Shown in pieces: positions 35,714-44,726 of a stretch of 64,000 bases of DNA; the first letter of the stretch is position 1; the number at the start of each line of letters is the position of its first letter. The notes beneath the pieces were generated by a model that was given only the letters and a program-made list of their open reading frames with translations, ran no database searches and was not told where the DNA came from. The stretch is from the NCBI GenBank assembly GCA_029260765.1, contig JAJDCP010000185.1, forward strand, positions 89,355-153,354. The letters are read 5' to 3'. Both the position numbers and the translations under genes were made by a program. Source of the DNA: Planctomycetota bacterium (GTDB taxonomy: Bacteria > Planctomycetota > J058 > JAJDCP01).

Positions 35714-36973
35714 ATGCCCCGCGCGGACTCCCCAGAAGATCTCCCCCTGGCCCTGGTCGGATGTGACTGGCACGTCGCTTCATCGCGCTGGCGCTCGCAG
35801 CTGGTGTTGGGCGACGACCAGGGCCGCGCTCTATGTGAAGAGCTCCGGCGCGTGGCGGCCGCCGATGGTCTCGCGCTGCTGAACACCTGCAACCGCAACG
35901 AGTGGATCGTCTCGAGCGCGAACCCACAGTGGGCCGTCGACTTGTTGCGCGGCCGCCTGCTGCAACGACTGCGGAACTGTGACGGGGCGCCCGCCATCGA
36001 GCCCTACAGCCTGATCGGCGAGCATGCGGCACGCCATATCTTGCGGGTGGCGATCGGGCGCGAGTCCCTGGTGCTGGGGGAGCGGCAGATCGCCGGGCAG
36101 CTCTTCAGGGCGCTGGAAGGCGCGCGCAGTTGCGGGACCTCCTCCCGCGCCCTCAACGGCCTGAGCGCCACCTGCGGGCGGCTGGTGCGCAAGGCCATCG
36201 CCTGCGGACTGATCTCCGCCACGGCCCGCGGGGTCCACAGCCTGGCGCTCGATTTCCTGGACAGGCGCTTCCGAGGCCAGGATGCGGCGAGGCCCGTGCG
36301 GGTCGCGGTCGTCGGGCTGGGTATGATCGGTCGCCGGCTTCTGGGCCTGCTTGAAGAGCGCCCCGGCTACCAACCGCTGGGCTGCAACCGCAGCCCGCGG
36401 CGCGGAGCACGCCCGCTCAGCCAGCTGAACGGGCTACTGCGCGAGGTCGATGCTGCCGTCTTCTGTACAGGCGCACCGCAGCCCGTGTTGCGCGCCGAGC
36501 ACCTGGCGGACCGAGAACGGCCGCTGCTGGTGCTCGACCTCGGCATCCCCCACCAGGTCGCGTCGGAGCTGCCGACCCCGATCGAAAGAGTCGACCTCGA
36601 CGGGCTGTGCGCCTTCGACCCACACGATGAGCAGACCGAAGAACGGGAGGTCGCGCAGCTCATCAACCGGGCGCTTGCGGAGCTCGGCGCTTTTTGCCGC
36701 GAACGCAGCTTCGCCCAGATCCTCGACGCCCTGCAGAAACGCCAGCGCCAATTGGTGCATGAGCGCATCCCCGAGCTGCTGGCAGGACCGCTGCAGCAGG
36801 TCCCCGAGAGTGATCGCGGGGCGCTCGAGAGTGGGCTGCGGCGCATCGTATTCGAACTGACCAGCGAGGTCTTCCGGACCGTGAAAGAGACCAGCCGCAA
36901 GCACATCGAACGGGAAGAGGCGGAGGAAGCCTGCCCTCCCTTGGAAGGAGAACCGTGTCGGGACGCACTTTGA
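35714..36973 (+). CDS. hemA: Glutamyl-tRNA reductase
   Basis: 419 aa. First committed enzyme of the C5 route: reduces glutamyl-tRNA(Glu) with NADPH to glutamate-1-semialdehyde, the hemL substrate. Seen: catalytic cysteine C59 in LLNTCNRNEW, GRESLVLGERQIAGQ, NAD(P)-binding VVGLGMIGRRLL, and a C-terminal dimerisation helix region. The usual N-terminal GxNHKTA motif is altered to VGCDWHVASSRWR. The 76 bases before it could hold an internal promoter (TACCAT at 35682-35687 is a weak -10). hemC starts 19 bases inside its 3' end. Confidence 0.95.
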   Translation: MPRADSPEDLPLALVGCDWHVASSRWRSQLVLGDDQGRALCEELRRVAAADGLALLNTCNRNEWIVSSANPQWAVDLLRGRLLQRLRNCDGAPAIEPYSLIGEHAARHILRVAIGRESLVLGERQIAGQLFRALEGARSCGTSSRALNGLSATCGRLVRKAIACGLISATARGVHSLALDFLDRRFRGQDAARPVRVAVVGLGMIGRRLLGLLEERPGYQPLGCNRSPRRGARPLSQLNGLLREVDAAVFCTGAPQPVLRAEHLADRERPLLVLDLGIPHQVASELPTPIERVDLDGLCAFDPHDEQTEEREVAQLINRALAELGAFCRERSFAQILDALQKRQRQLVHERIPELLAGPLQQVPESDRGALESGLRRIVFELTSEVFRTVKETSRKHIEREEAEEACPPLEGEPCRDAL

Positions 36974-37905
36974 TCGTCGGCAGCCGTGGGAGCCGCCTGG
37001 CTCTGACGCAGACCGAGCGGGTCCGCGCAGGACTGGCCGGCAGCAGCAAGCTCGAGATCATCCGCACCTCCGGAGACCGCTTCGTCGACAAGCCCCTGTC
37101 CAGCGCCTCCGGAATAGGTCTGTTCACCAGCGAGATCGAAGCGGCGTTGCGCTCTGGCCGCATCGACGTCGCGGTCCATTCCCTCAAGGATTTGCCGACG
37201 CAGCTTGAGGAGGGACTGGCCCTCGGCGCCGTGCTCGCACGCCACGCCGCCGAGGACCTGCTGTTGCTCAAACCCGAGCTGTACGATGCCGAGCGACCGC
37301 TCGGACTGCCCGCAGGTGCACGTGTCGGCACATCCTCGCCGCGCCGCCAACGGCTGCTGGCCCGGCTGGCTCCCGAGGCCCAGTGCCTGCCGATCCGCGG
37401 CAACGTGCCCACCCGCGTGGCCAAGGCGGTCGCCGGGGACTTCGACGCCCTGATCCTGGCCCGCGCGGGCGTCGAGCGCCTGGCCCTGGACGTGTCTCCC
37501 CTCAAGGCCTGGCTGCTGAACCCCGAGATCTGGCCCTGCGCGCCCGGGCAGGCTGCCATTGCCGTCGAGCAACGTGCGGGAGACGAAGCCACCCGCCAAG
37601 CTCTGGCAAGCCTCGAGCACGCGCACACCCGTCTGGCCGTCGCTAGCGAGCGGCGCCTGCTGCGCGCCTTCGGAGGCGGCTGCCATGCACCCTTCGGGGC
37701 CTATGCCCGTATGATCGAAGCTCGTTGGCGCCTCGACCTGGCGGCCCCCGACGGTGAGGACTGCCTGCAGCTGGCGACGTTCTTCGCCGCGCAACTGCCC
37801 GCAGCGGAAGCCGAAGCCCGCGCCTGGATCGGCGCGGGTTGTCCCTCCCGACCAGCAACGGAGTCTCCCGCATGGATGTGCCGTCCCGCCCCGCCGTGGT
37901 GCTGA
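36955..37905 (+). CDS. hemC: Porphobilinogen deaminase (hydroxymethylbilane synthase)
   Basis: 316 aa, GTG 36955 with AAGGAG upstream, inside the end of hemA. Polymerises four porphobilinogens on a dipyrromethane cofactor. Seen: GSRGSRLALTQTERV, RTSGDRF, HSLKDLPT with the catalytic aspartate, GTSSPRRQRLL, PIRGNVPTRV, and cofactor-binding cysteine in FGGGCHAPFGAYA. The last 25 residues overlap hemD in another frame and look like added tail (SRPATESPAWMCRP). Complete otherwise. Confidence 0.95.
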   Translation: MSGRTLIVGSRGSRLALTQTERVRAGLAGSSKLEIIRTSGDRFVDKPLSSASGIGLFTSEIEAALRSGRIDVAVHSLKDLPTQLEEGLALGAVLARHAAEDLLLLKPELYDAERPLGLPAGARVGTSSPRRQRLLARLAPEAQCLPIRGNVPTRVAKAVAGDFDALILARAGVERLALDVSPLKAWLLNPEIWPCAPGQAAIAVEQRAGDEATRQALASLEHAHTRLAVASERRLLRAFGGGCHAPFGAYARMIEARWRLDLAAPDGEDCLQLATFFAAQLPAAEAEARAWIGAGCPSRPATESPAWMCRPAPPWC

Positions 37906-38588
37906 CCCGAAGCCTCGAGGACAACCAGCGTCTGGCTCACGCGCTGCGCGCGCGCGGCGTCTGCGTCCATGAGCTGCCCTGCCTGCACATCCGCTACCTG
38001 CAGCCCGTGGCTCCCAAACCGGCTCAGGTCGCGGTGTTCAGCAGCCGGCACGGCGTTCGGGGTTGGCTGCGCAGCCGGCTGCAGCTGCCCGAGCCGTGTG
38101 CGCGGGCAGCCGTGGGTCCGACCACGGCCGCCGAGCTGGCCGCCGCAGGTCTGCCCGCCCGCTGGGTCGCCGATCCTCCTGAAGGAAACGTACTCGCGCA
38201 GCTGCTGTGCAGACACCTGCCCGCTGCGGCCCGCGTGCTCCTGGTGCGGGGCAACCTGCGGGCAGGAAAGCTCGAGCCGATCCTGCGCACGGCAGGCTTC
38301 GAGCTCGACAGCGTGCAGGTCTACAGCAACGAGGAAGTCGACCTGCCCCCGACCCCGCCCTTCCCGGTGGCCATGGTGTTCTGTGCCTCGCCTTCGGCAG
38401 CCCATCGCCTTTTGGCTGCGCACCCCTGGTTGCAGGGCGCGCCCTTCGCCTGCATCGGCGGGACCACAGCGCATGCTCTGCAGGATCTCGGCATCGATGC
38501 GCCCGTGCAGATGGGCAAGGAATTCGACAACTGGCTGGAAACTCTGGCGCGCGCGGCCTGTAGCGCAGAGAATCAAAGCCACACCTGA
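37872..38588 (+). CDS. hemD: Uroporphyrinogen III synthase
   Basis: 238 aa from ATG 37872 with GGAG upstream, beginning 34 bases inside hemC. Closes hydroxymethylbilane with inversion of ring D. HemD proteins diverge strongly, so the call rests on fold-like blocks (VVLTRSLEDNQRL, VAVFSSRHGVRGWL, RAAVGPTTAAELAA, VLLVRGNLRAGKLEPIL, VFCASPSAAHRLL, CIGGTTAHAL) and on position between hemC and hemL. Both lobes are present and length is normal. Confidence 0.9.
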   Translation: MDVPSRPAVVLTRSLEDNQRLAHALRARGVCVHELPCLHIRYLQPVAPKPAQVAVFSSRHGVRGWLRSRLQLPEPCARAAVGPTTAAELAAAGLPARWVADPPEGNVLAQLLCRHLPAAARVLLVRGNLRAGKLEPILRTAGFELDSVQVYSNEEVDLPPTPPFPVAMVFCASPSAAHRLLAAHPWLQGAPFACIGGTTAHALQDLGIDAPVQMGKEFDNWLETLARAACSAENQSHT

Positions 38589-38601
38589 GAGGAGCTTCCG
38601 C

Positions 38602-39876
38602 ATGCAGCGCAGTACGTCTGCCAACCTGTTCGCTCGAGCTCGCGAGCTGATGCCCGGAGGGGTCTCCAGCCCCGTACGCGCTTTCGGCAGCGTCGGCGGC
38701 CATCCGATCTACTACAAACAGGCCCAGGGCTCGAGTTTCGAGGATGAGGACGGCAACGTCTACGTCGACTTCTGCATGTCCTGGGGGCCCTTGATTCTCG
38801 GCCACGCTTTCCCTGCCGTGGTCGAAGCCGTGCGGGAGGCTGCAGGCCGCGGGCTGTCCTACGGAGCCTGTTGCCGGGCCGAGGTCGAGCTGGCTGAGCG
38901 CATTCTGGCGGCGTTTCCAGACAAGCAGCGGTTGCGTTTTGTCAGCTCGGGGACCGAAGCGGTCATGACCGCGATCCGTCTGGCACGAGGTGTCACGGGC
39001 CGGCCGGCCATTCTCAAGTTCGCTGGCGGCTACCACGGACACTCGGACTCACTGCTGGTCAAGGCAGGCAGCGGCCTGGCGACCTTCGGGACATCTTCGA
39101 GTCTCGGTGTTCCGCAAGAGATCGCGAGCCAGACCGTGGTCTGTCCCTTCGATGATCTCGAGCAGCTCGAACAGGTCTTTGCCCAGCATGGTCCCCGGCT
39201 CGCGGCTGCCATCGTCGAGCCGCTGCCGGCCAACAACGGCCTGCTCGAGCAGTCCCCTGCTTGGTTGCAGCGGCTCCGCGAGCTGTGCAGCGCCTCCGGT
39301 GCGCTGTTGATCTTTGACGAGGTGATCTCCGGCTTCCGAAGCCGTTTCGGGGGCTACGGCGATGGTCTCGGCATACCCTGCGATCTGGTAACACTGGGTA
39401 AAGTGATCGGGGGAGGAATGCCTGTCGGAGCTTTGGCGGGTTCGGCGGCCATCATGAAGCAGCTCGCGCCTGAAGGAGGCGTCTATCAGGCGGGCACCCT
39501 GTCTGGAAACCCGGTCTCGCTGGCCGCGGGTCTGGCCACCCTCGGGCAGCTCGCTGACGGAGCTGCCTACGCCGGGCTCGAAGAGCTCGGGGCCCACTTC
39601 GACGCGCAGCTGCACGCGGTCGGAGGAAAGCAGTTGCAGTGGCGACGTTGTGGTTCGATCATCTGGCTGTACCTCGACCAGGGCCCGGTCCCCCGCCGCG
39701 CCGACGCTATCGACGCAGCCGCGATCGAACGCTTCGCCCCTTTGCACGCCACGCTGCTCGAGCAGGGCATCTACCTGCCTCCCTCGGGCTACGAGGTGTT
39801 CTTTCTTTCGACCGCACACAGCCCCGCGCAGGTCGAGAGCCTGGCGCTGGCGGTGGCCGGGGCGTCCGGAGGATGA
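38602..39876 (+). CDS. hemL: Glutamate-1-semialdehyde 2,1-aminomutase
   Basis: 424 aa from ATG 38602 (GAGGAG upstream); the same frame is open for 211 codons before it, inside hemD, which is a shadow. PLP enzyme, moves the amino group to make 5-aminolevulinate. Seen: ANLFARARELMPGGVSSPVR, VSSGTEAVMTAIRLAR, KFAGGYHGHSDS, FDEVISGFR, and the PLP lysine in LGKVIGGGMPVGA. Stop overlaps the histidine kinase start (ATGA), the first sign that the regulators belong to this operon. Confidence 0.96.
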   Translation: MQRSTSANLFARARELMPGGVSSPVRAFGSVGGHPIYYKQAQGSSFEDEDGNVYVDFCMSWGPLILGHAFPAVVEAVREAAGRGLSYGACCRAEVELAERILAAFPDKQRLRFVSSGTEAVMTAIRLARGVTGRPAILKFAGGYHGHSDSLLVKAGSGLATFGTSSSLGVPQEIASQTVVCPFDDLEQLEQVFAQHGPRLAAAIVEPLPANNGLLEQSPAWLQRLRELCSASGALLIFDEVISGFRSRFGGYGDGLGIPCDLVTLGKVIGGGMPVGALAGSAAIMKQLAPEGGVYQAGTLSGNPVSLAAGLATLGQLADGAAYAGLEELGAHFDAQLHAVGGKQLQWRRCGSIIWLYLDQGPVPRRADAIDAAAIERFAPLHATLLEQGIYLPPSGYEVFFLSTAHSPAQVESLALAVAGASGG

Positions 39877-40997
39877 GAGGTTCCAGCTCCCATCTGTTGT
39901 TCGGCTTTACGCTGGTGACTTTAGCGGCCCTGGGTACCTGGTGGTTCATCTACTTCTCCCGCACTGTCGAGGTCGAAAAACAAGCCTGGCTGAACGAGCT
40001 GATCTATGCCTCCAACATCGCCGCGCTGATGCTCGGCAACTCGGAAAATGCTCCCACACCGGGCCCGATCGAAGCGCATTCGCCGCTGGAGATCATCGCC
40101 CGTGCCCAGGCGGACAGTGGCGACATGTTCGTCGCGGCCTATCCGCGCTTTCCGGAATTCGGTGTCCGACCGATGCCCGCGGTACGCGCACACATCGAGA
40201 ACCGCATCGGCCGAAGGCGCTGGATGGTGATCGGCGAGTCGGGCCTGATGTTCGTCCTGTTGGCGGTCTGCACCTACATGCTCTACCGCTTCATCCACGC
40301 GCAGCGGCGCCACAACCAGCGCATGGAATCGTTCGTGCAGGCAGTCAGCCATGAGATGAAGACCCCTCTGACGGGTGTGAAGTCGTTGCTGCAGACCCTG
40401 CAGGCCGGACGCGTCAGTGACGCGATGCGGCCCCGGCTACTGGCGATGGGGCTCAAAGAGACCGAACGCCTCGAGCATATGGTGCGCAACATCCTGATCT
40501 CAGGCAGCCTGAAGGCCGACAACTACGAGATGCAATTGGAGAAGGTCAGCTTGCGTCCGTTTCTGCAGACGTTCCTGGAGCACCGGCGCTCCCTGCTCAC
40601 GGGCAATACAGTGCAGCTCGGGCTCGACTGGCAGTGCGCGTCCGAAGAACTGACCGTCCAAGTAGACAGCACGGCCCTGCAGGTTGTGCTGGACAACCTG
40701 ACCGACAACGCGCTCAAATACGGCGGCACACACCTGAGCCTGCGCGTGAGCCATGCCACCCCGCGGGTGCGGCTCTCTCTGTGTGACGACGGGCAGGGCT
40801 TCGCGCCAGAACTGGCCGAGGAGCTGTTCATTCCTTTCAGGCGTGCATTGCCAGGCGGGCACGGCGTCCAGCACGGCACCGGCCTGGGGCTGCACATCGC
40901 GCGCTCCCTGGCGGAGCGCATGGCAGGAAGACTGTGCGGCTCGAGCGCGGGGCCGGGGAAGGGTAGTGAGTTCGTGTTGGAATTGGAGGAAGCATGA
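39873..40997 (+). CDS. Membrane sensor histidine kinase inside the heme operon
   Basis: 374 aa from ATG 39873 (CCGGAGG directly before it), four-base overlap with hemL. Transmembrane helices at about 8-28 and 117-140 enclose a periplasmic region of about 90 residues with no known sensor fold that I recognise. HisKA box with H160 in SHEMKTPLTGVKSLL, N box DNLTDNALKYGG near 275-286, DDGQGF near 306, and GTGLGLHIARSLAERM near 336. Complete catalytic machinery. Next gene, its presumed partner, overlaps by ATGA. Being locked between hemL and hemB suggests it senses something linked to tetrapyrrole demand (heme, iron, oxygen or redox state), which is inference. Confidence 0.92.
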   Translation: MRGSSSHLLFGFTLVTLAALGTWWFIYFSRTVEVEKQAWLNELIYASNIAALMLGNSENAPTPGPIEAHSPLEIIARAQADSGDMFVAAYPRFPEFGVRPMPAVRAHIENRIGRRRWMVIGESGLMFVLLAVCTYMLYRFIHAQRRHNQRMESFVQAVSHEMKTPLTGVKSLLQTLQAGRVSDAMRPRLLAMGLKETERLEHMVRNILISGSLKADNYEMQLEKVSLRPFLQTFLEHRRSLLTGNTVQLGLDWQCASEELTVQVDSTALQVVLDNLTDNALKYGGTHLSLRVSHATPRVRLSLCDDGQGFAPELAEELFIPFRRALPGGHGVQHGTGLGLHIARSLAERMAGRLCGSSAGPGKGSEFVLELEEA

Positions 40998-41380
40998 GCC
41001 CGCACGTCCTGCTGATCGAGGATGAAGATCTGATCGGCACCATGGTGCAGATGAATCTCGAGAGCGAGGGATTCCGCTGCAGTTGGCTGAAGCGGGGCGA
41101 CGAGGCTCTGGAATTCGCCAGCCGGGAACCCGCCGATTTGATCCTGCTCGACATCGCCATGCCCGGACTGAACGGCCTGGAGCTCCTGGCCGCCCTGCGC
41201 CAGCGTGGGGTGCAGACCCGGGTGATGATGCTGACAGCCCGGGGCGATGTGCCGAGCAAGGTGCAGGCTCTCGAGCTGGGAGCCGATGACTACCTGCCCA
41301 AACCATTCGACGTTGCCGAATTGCTGGCCCGGGTGCGCGCCTTGTTGCGCCGCGCCGAGGCCGAGAATGACAGGAGCTGA
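40994..41380 (+). CDS. Single-domain response regulator
   Basis: 128 aa. Receiver domain only: acidic pocket E9-D10, phosphoacceptor D53 in LILLDIAMPG, MLTARGD for the switch threonine, and K103 in DDYLPKPFDV. The sequence resembles the receiver of OmpR/PhoB regulators (it ends LLARVRALLRRAEAENDRS, the usual linker), but the DNA-binding domain is missing and hemB starts three bases after the stop. Either a protein-protein output or a truncated OmpR-type regulator. No frame after it encodes a winged helix. Confidence 0.93.
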   Translation: MSPHVLLIEDEDLIGTMVQMNLESEGFRCSWLKRGDEALEFASREPADLILLDIAMPGLNGLELLAALRQRGVQTRVMMLTARGDVPSKVQALELGADDYLPKPFDVAELLARVRALLRRAEAENDRS

Positions 41381-41383
41381 GCT

Positions 41384-42358
41384 GTGTTCCCCAACCATCG
41401 CCCACGACGTCTACGCCATCATCCAGCCTTGCGCGAGCTGGTGCGCGAGACGAAGCTGGCCTGCGAAGACTTGATCTATCCCCTGTTCGTGCAAGAGGAT
41501 CTGGCGGAGCGCCAGGAGATCGCCACCATGCCGGGCCAGTACCGGCACTCGCTAGACTCCTTGCGCGCAGAGGCCACGCGTGCTGCGGAAGCCGGAATCC
41601 AAGCCTTGATTCTATTCGGAATCCCGACGCAAAAGGATCCGCAGGGCAGCCAGGCATACGCCGAGCATGGCGTCGTCCAGCAGGCTTTGCGGGCGTTGAA
41701 GGCCGAAGGCTTGCCGCTGCTCTTGATCGCCGATGTCTGCATGTGCGAATACACCTCCCACGGACACTGCGGCCACATTGAGGACGATGACGTCGCCAAC
41801 GACGCCAGCCTCGAGATGTTGGTCAAGACCGCGGTCTCCCAGGCTGCTGCCGGTGCAGACATGCTTGCCCCCTCAGACATGATGGACGGCCGTGTCGGAG
41901 CCATCCGCAAGGGTCTGGACAGCGCAGGCTATGACAAGCTGCCGATCATGTCCTACGCCGCCAAGTACAGCAGTGCTTTCTACGGTCCCTTCCGGGACGC
42001 AGCCGGATCGGCACCCCAGTTCGGGGACCGCCGCTCGTACCAGATGGATCCGGGCAACCTGCGTGAGGCCTTGAAAGAGGTCGATGCAGACGTCGCCGAG
42101 GGCGCAGACATCGTGATGGTCAAGCCCGCGCTCGCCTACCTCGATGTGATCCGGGCCGTCAAGGAACGGACCCAGCTGCCGGTCGCCGCGTACAGCGTCA
42201 GCGGCGAATACGCCTTGCTCGAGTTTGGAGCCCGCAACGGTTTGATCGACCGCCGCCGCGGCATCCTCGAGCTACTGCTCGGAATCAAACGGGCAGGGGC
42301 CGACTTGATCCTGACCTACCACGCCCCTGAAGTGGCTGGGTGGTTGAAGGGGTCTTGA
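41384..42358 (+). CDS. hemB: Delta-aminolevulinic acid dehydratase (porphobilinogen synthase)
   Basis: 324 aa, GTG 41384 with AGGAG eight bases upstream. Condenses two 5-aminolevulinates to porphobilinogen. Seen: zinc-type cysteine motif DVCMCEYTSHGHCG, MMDGRVGAIRKGLD, MSYAAKYSSAFYGPFRDAAGSAP with one active-site lysine, and MVKPALAYLDVI with the Schiff-base lysine. The N-terminal arm is short. Last gene of the operon; a strong hairpin at 42417-42456 follows. Confidence 0.96.
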   Translation: MFPNHRPRRLRHHPALRELVRETKLACEDLIYPLFVQEDLAERQEIATMPGQYRHSLDSLRAEATRAAEAGIQALILFGIPTQKDPQGSQAYAEHGVVQQALRALKAEGLPLLLIADVCMCEYTSHGHCGHIEDDDVANDASLEMLVKTAVSQAAAGADMLAPSDMMDGRVGAIRKGLDSAGYDKLPIMSYAAKYSSAFYGPFRDAAGSAPQFGDRRSYQMDPGNLREALKEVDADVAEGADIVMVKPALAYLDVIRAVKERTQLPVAAYSVSGEYALLEFGARNGLIDRRRGILELLLGIKRAGADLILTYHAPEVAGWLKGS

Positions 42359-42416
42359 AGCCGCTTGCGGTAGCGCCTCGGCCATGCAGTCCCCCAGAAT
42401 GGAGTCAACTGCAGGC

Positions 42417-42456
42417 GCGAGGTGGGACCCGTATCGAGCCCTGGTCCAAACCTCGC
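42417..42456. terminator. Bidirectional hairpin after the heme operon
   Basis: GCGAGGT and GGACC pair with GGTCC and ACCTCGC, a 12-bp stem with a small internal loop and a 13-base apical loop, in the gap between the convergent ends of hemB and the membrane-protein gene. It lacks a T run. Confidence 0.55.
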
Positions 42457-42505
42457 ACCAGACTCTCCCTTCGCGACCGACCCGCCGACCTCGCTCGCGT
42501 GGAAT

Positions 42506-43864
42506 TTAGCCGACAGCGTCCCGTAGATCGGATGGTCGCGGCTCGCGAGCGCGCAGACGAGGTTCGAAGAGGCCACGCACAGCCCAATAGATCCCCACGG
42601 CGCCTGCAGCCAGAGCGGGCATGACGACGCGACTGGCCGATTGCTCCAGCAGCAACTGCAGGCGGTAGGAGTTGTCTTCGGTATCCGGACCGTAGGGGCT
42701 GTGCAGCAGGTAAGCGATCAACAGCCCCAGAAGGTACAAGACAAGGAACGCAACGGCAAAAGCAGCTCCCCGTGGGCTCCGTCGCCAGATCGCCGGCAAG
42801 AGGCTCAAGACGGCAAGAGCCAGGATCGGCCAGCTGGGAAAAGACAGGATATGCGACATGATCAGAAGGACCGGCTTGCCCATCCGTAGCCGTTCTGCCG
42901 CCAGCGCCAGCGAATCAGAGGCAAGAGGCCCAGCTGCCAATCCCCAGCCCCGAGCGATGATCAACCACAGCGCGGCGGGCAACAGCGGGATCAAACACGC
43001 GACGTGGCTCCAACGCAACCCCCTCCGGAGCTGTTTGCGGGCCACAACGGCACAGAGGAGGGCAATGATCAGCATGCCCAGCAATCCCTCGTTCTTCAGC
43101 AACACTGTCAGACCGAGAGCTGCCAGGCCTGGCCGAAGATAACGGTCGTCGAACTCCTCGAGGTATTCTCCGAGATACAACAGGGCGATCGCGGTATACA
43201 GGGCCAAGACTCCGTCGACATAGCCGTTGAACAGCAACATCTGGAACAGCGCCAGGAGTCCTGCGAGCAAGCCGAGCTCGCGCCAGGACACCCGCCGGAA
43301 GCCCGCATACCCCACAGCGGCCAACGACACGAGCAGGCTGATCGCAAACTTGGGGACGTACTCGTTCCAGACCCCGAAGGTAGCCGCCATCTGCGCCGCG
43401 AGTCCACTGACGAGCTTGGGATAGCCGGGGTGGGACCACGCCAGCTGCGGATGGGTCAGGCCGCATGCCTCACTCAGACTTCCTTCCCAATAGATCATCT
43501 TGGCGTGAAAGAACCAGATGTTGCGCGCATCCCCAACTTTCAGGGGGTAGAGAACCGTCAGGCTGAGGACGATGGCAACCAGGACAATGAACAGCCGCGA
43601 CTGCGAGGAGGCGACCGGAAAGCTCAGCGAGCGCCAGCGCGCGACAATCGGTACCGCGCTGGCCACGACCAGGCTGCCAACAACCAACGCAGCGATGGGA
43701 GCGCCAAGGAGCAGCAGCGAGTAGTTGCTTGCCAACCCATAGACGACCAACGTGAACAGCCGCGACATGCCCAGGGCTTTGCCCTGCCCAGGCAGCTGCC
43801 GACGTGCCAGAGTGCACCAGCCAGCGACGATGGCTCCGATCGCAAGGAGGCTAAGGGCGTGCAT
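42506..43864 (-). CDS. Polytopic membrane protein, GT-C-like
   Basis: 452 aa from ATG 43864. About eleven hydrophobic segments. The first outer loop has acidic and aromatic residues (KVGDARNIWFFHAKMIYWEGSL) and HPGYPKLVSG, as in Dol-P-mannose- or ArnT-like glycosyltransferases of the GT-C fold. The C-terminus is short, charged and cytoplasmic-looking. It overlaps the preceding small gene by 14 bases, so the two are probably co-expressed. Unlike the other two GT-C-like genes it stands outside the polysaccharide region. Confidence 0.65.
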   Translation of the reverse strand: MHALSLLAIGAIVAGWCTLARRQLPGQGKALGMSRLFTLVVYGLASNYSLLLLGAPIAALVVGSLVVASAVPIVARWRSLSFPVASSQSRLFIVLVAIVLSLTVLYPLKVGDARNIWFFHAKMIYWEGSLSEACGLTHPQLAWSHPGYPKLVSGLAAQMAATFGVWNEYVPKFAISLLVSLAAVGYAGFRRVSWRELGLLAGLLALFQMLLFNGYVDGVLALYTAIALLYLGEYLEEFDDRYLRPGLAALGLTVLLKNEGLLGMLIIALLCAVVARKQLRRGLRWSHVACLIPLLPAALWLIIARGWGLAAGPLASDSLALAAERLRMGKPVLLIMSHILSFPSWPILALAVLSLLPAIWRRSPRGAAFAVAFLVLYLLGLLIAYLLHSPYGPDTEDNSYRLQLLLEQSASRVVMPALAAGAVGIYWAVRGLFEPRLRAREPRPSDLRDAVG

Positions 43865-44234
43865 AGAGTGCGGCCCCAGGAGTCTCGAGGAGACTCTTCC
43901 AGTTTCCTTCGGGGGGTTGTTCCGCGCCGAAGGTCACGAACAAGTCCGCGTCCCGAGCCGGCCGGATGGGCCAAGCGGCCACGTTGAGCCGTCCCCTGGC
44001 ATCGCGATTCTCAGCTGTCTGGTGGGTTGCATACCTCTCCGCGCGCACGTCGCGGAGGGCGCGGACTACTGAGAGGATCGAGGGTGGGACTGCGAACTCC
44101 TCACCTGCATGGAGATCAAAGAGCCCGTGCAGCCGGGGCCACATAGCCTCTCCCCAAGTGACGCTGTTCCAGCCGAAAAACAGAAGGACGCTGAAGATGG
44201 CGATCAAGACGTCCCCACGTCGTGATGGGTTCAT
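43851..44234 (-). CDS. Small membrane-anchored protein of unknown function
   Basis: 127 aa from ATG 44234 (AAGGAG about ten bases upstream). One N-terminal transmembrane helix (DVLIAIFSVLLFFGWNSVTW), then an outside domain with no recognised family. The spacing of RALRDVRAERYATHQTAENRDARG and the C-terminal WKSLLETPGAALYARP recall soluble tails of GT-C enzymes, so it may be an accessory or a detached domain of the downstream gene, which it overlaps by 14 bases. Confidence 0.6.
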   Translation of the reverse strand: MNPSRRGDVLIAIFSVLLFFGWNSVTWGEAMWPRLHGLFDLHAGEEFAVPPSILSVVRALRDVRAERYATHQTAENRDARGRLNVAAWPIRPARDADLFVTFGAEQPPEGNWKSLLETPGAALYARP

Positions 44235-44726
44235 GGCTCGGAACTCCTTCAACGTGCTCGACGGAACGGGAAGGTGCAGCTGGAACGGAGAAGCACGGAG
44301 CCTAGCCGACGCAGGTTCCGTCTTCAAGGCTCTCCATGGCGCCAGCCCCGGCCACTACCCAAAACCCAGCTCGTACAGCGCGAGTTAGACGGTACGTGGC
44401 GCCAGAAATCACATGTTTTCCTGTGCGCGCGTCCAAGGCCTAGGTACTATTCCTTGTAGGGGAGGGGTTTACCCCCTCCCGAGCGAACGGGCGGGGGTAA
44501 ACCCCGCCCCTACTTTTCGGCACAAACGGGCCGACACTTGATGTAGCTGGACCCGCTGTTCATGCCGACTCTCACGTACCTCTGTCTAACTCACGTACAG
44601 ACCATGATCTTGAGCGTGGTGGGCAGCTGCACGCTCATGTCAGACCCCCATGCGTTGGAGTCGATTCACGACGAGCAGGCTACGGGCAGCGCGCAGGCAG
44701 ACAACCCAGAGCAGCTGCCACTTCGC
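44235..44726. other. Intergenic region containing a dispersed-type palindrome
   Basis: 492 bases between two minus-strand genes. The only feature seen is the long imperfect palindrome at 44456-44513, listed separately. No protein-like frame. Confidence 0.6.
44456..44513. repeat. REP/MITE-like long inverted repeat
   Basis: Two 25-base arms, beginning GTAGGGGAGGGGTTTACC and ending GGTAAACCCCGCCCCTAC, match at 23 of 25 positions around an 8-base loop. Elements with GGGGTTTACCCC-type arms occur as dispersed repeats in many genomes; whether this one has other copies in the genome cannot be seen here. It could also terminate transcription. Confidence 0.65.

Noticed and set aside
37969..38601. N-terminal extension of hemL by 211 codons
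   Set aside because: It lies in the wrong frame of hemD, and hemL has its own ribosome site and normal N-terminus at 38602.
40994..41383. Frameshifted winged-helix output domain for the response regulator
   Set aside because: hemB starts three bases after the stop and its frame is fully accounted for; no DNA-binding domain fits.
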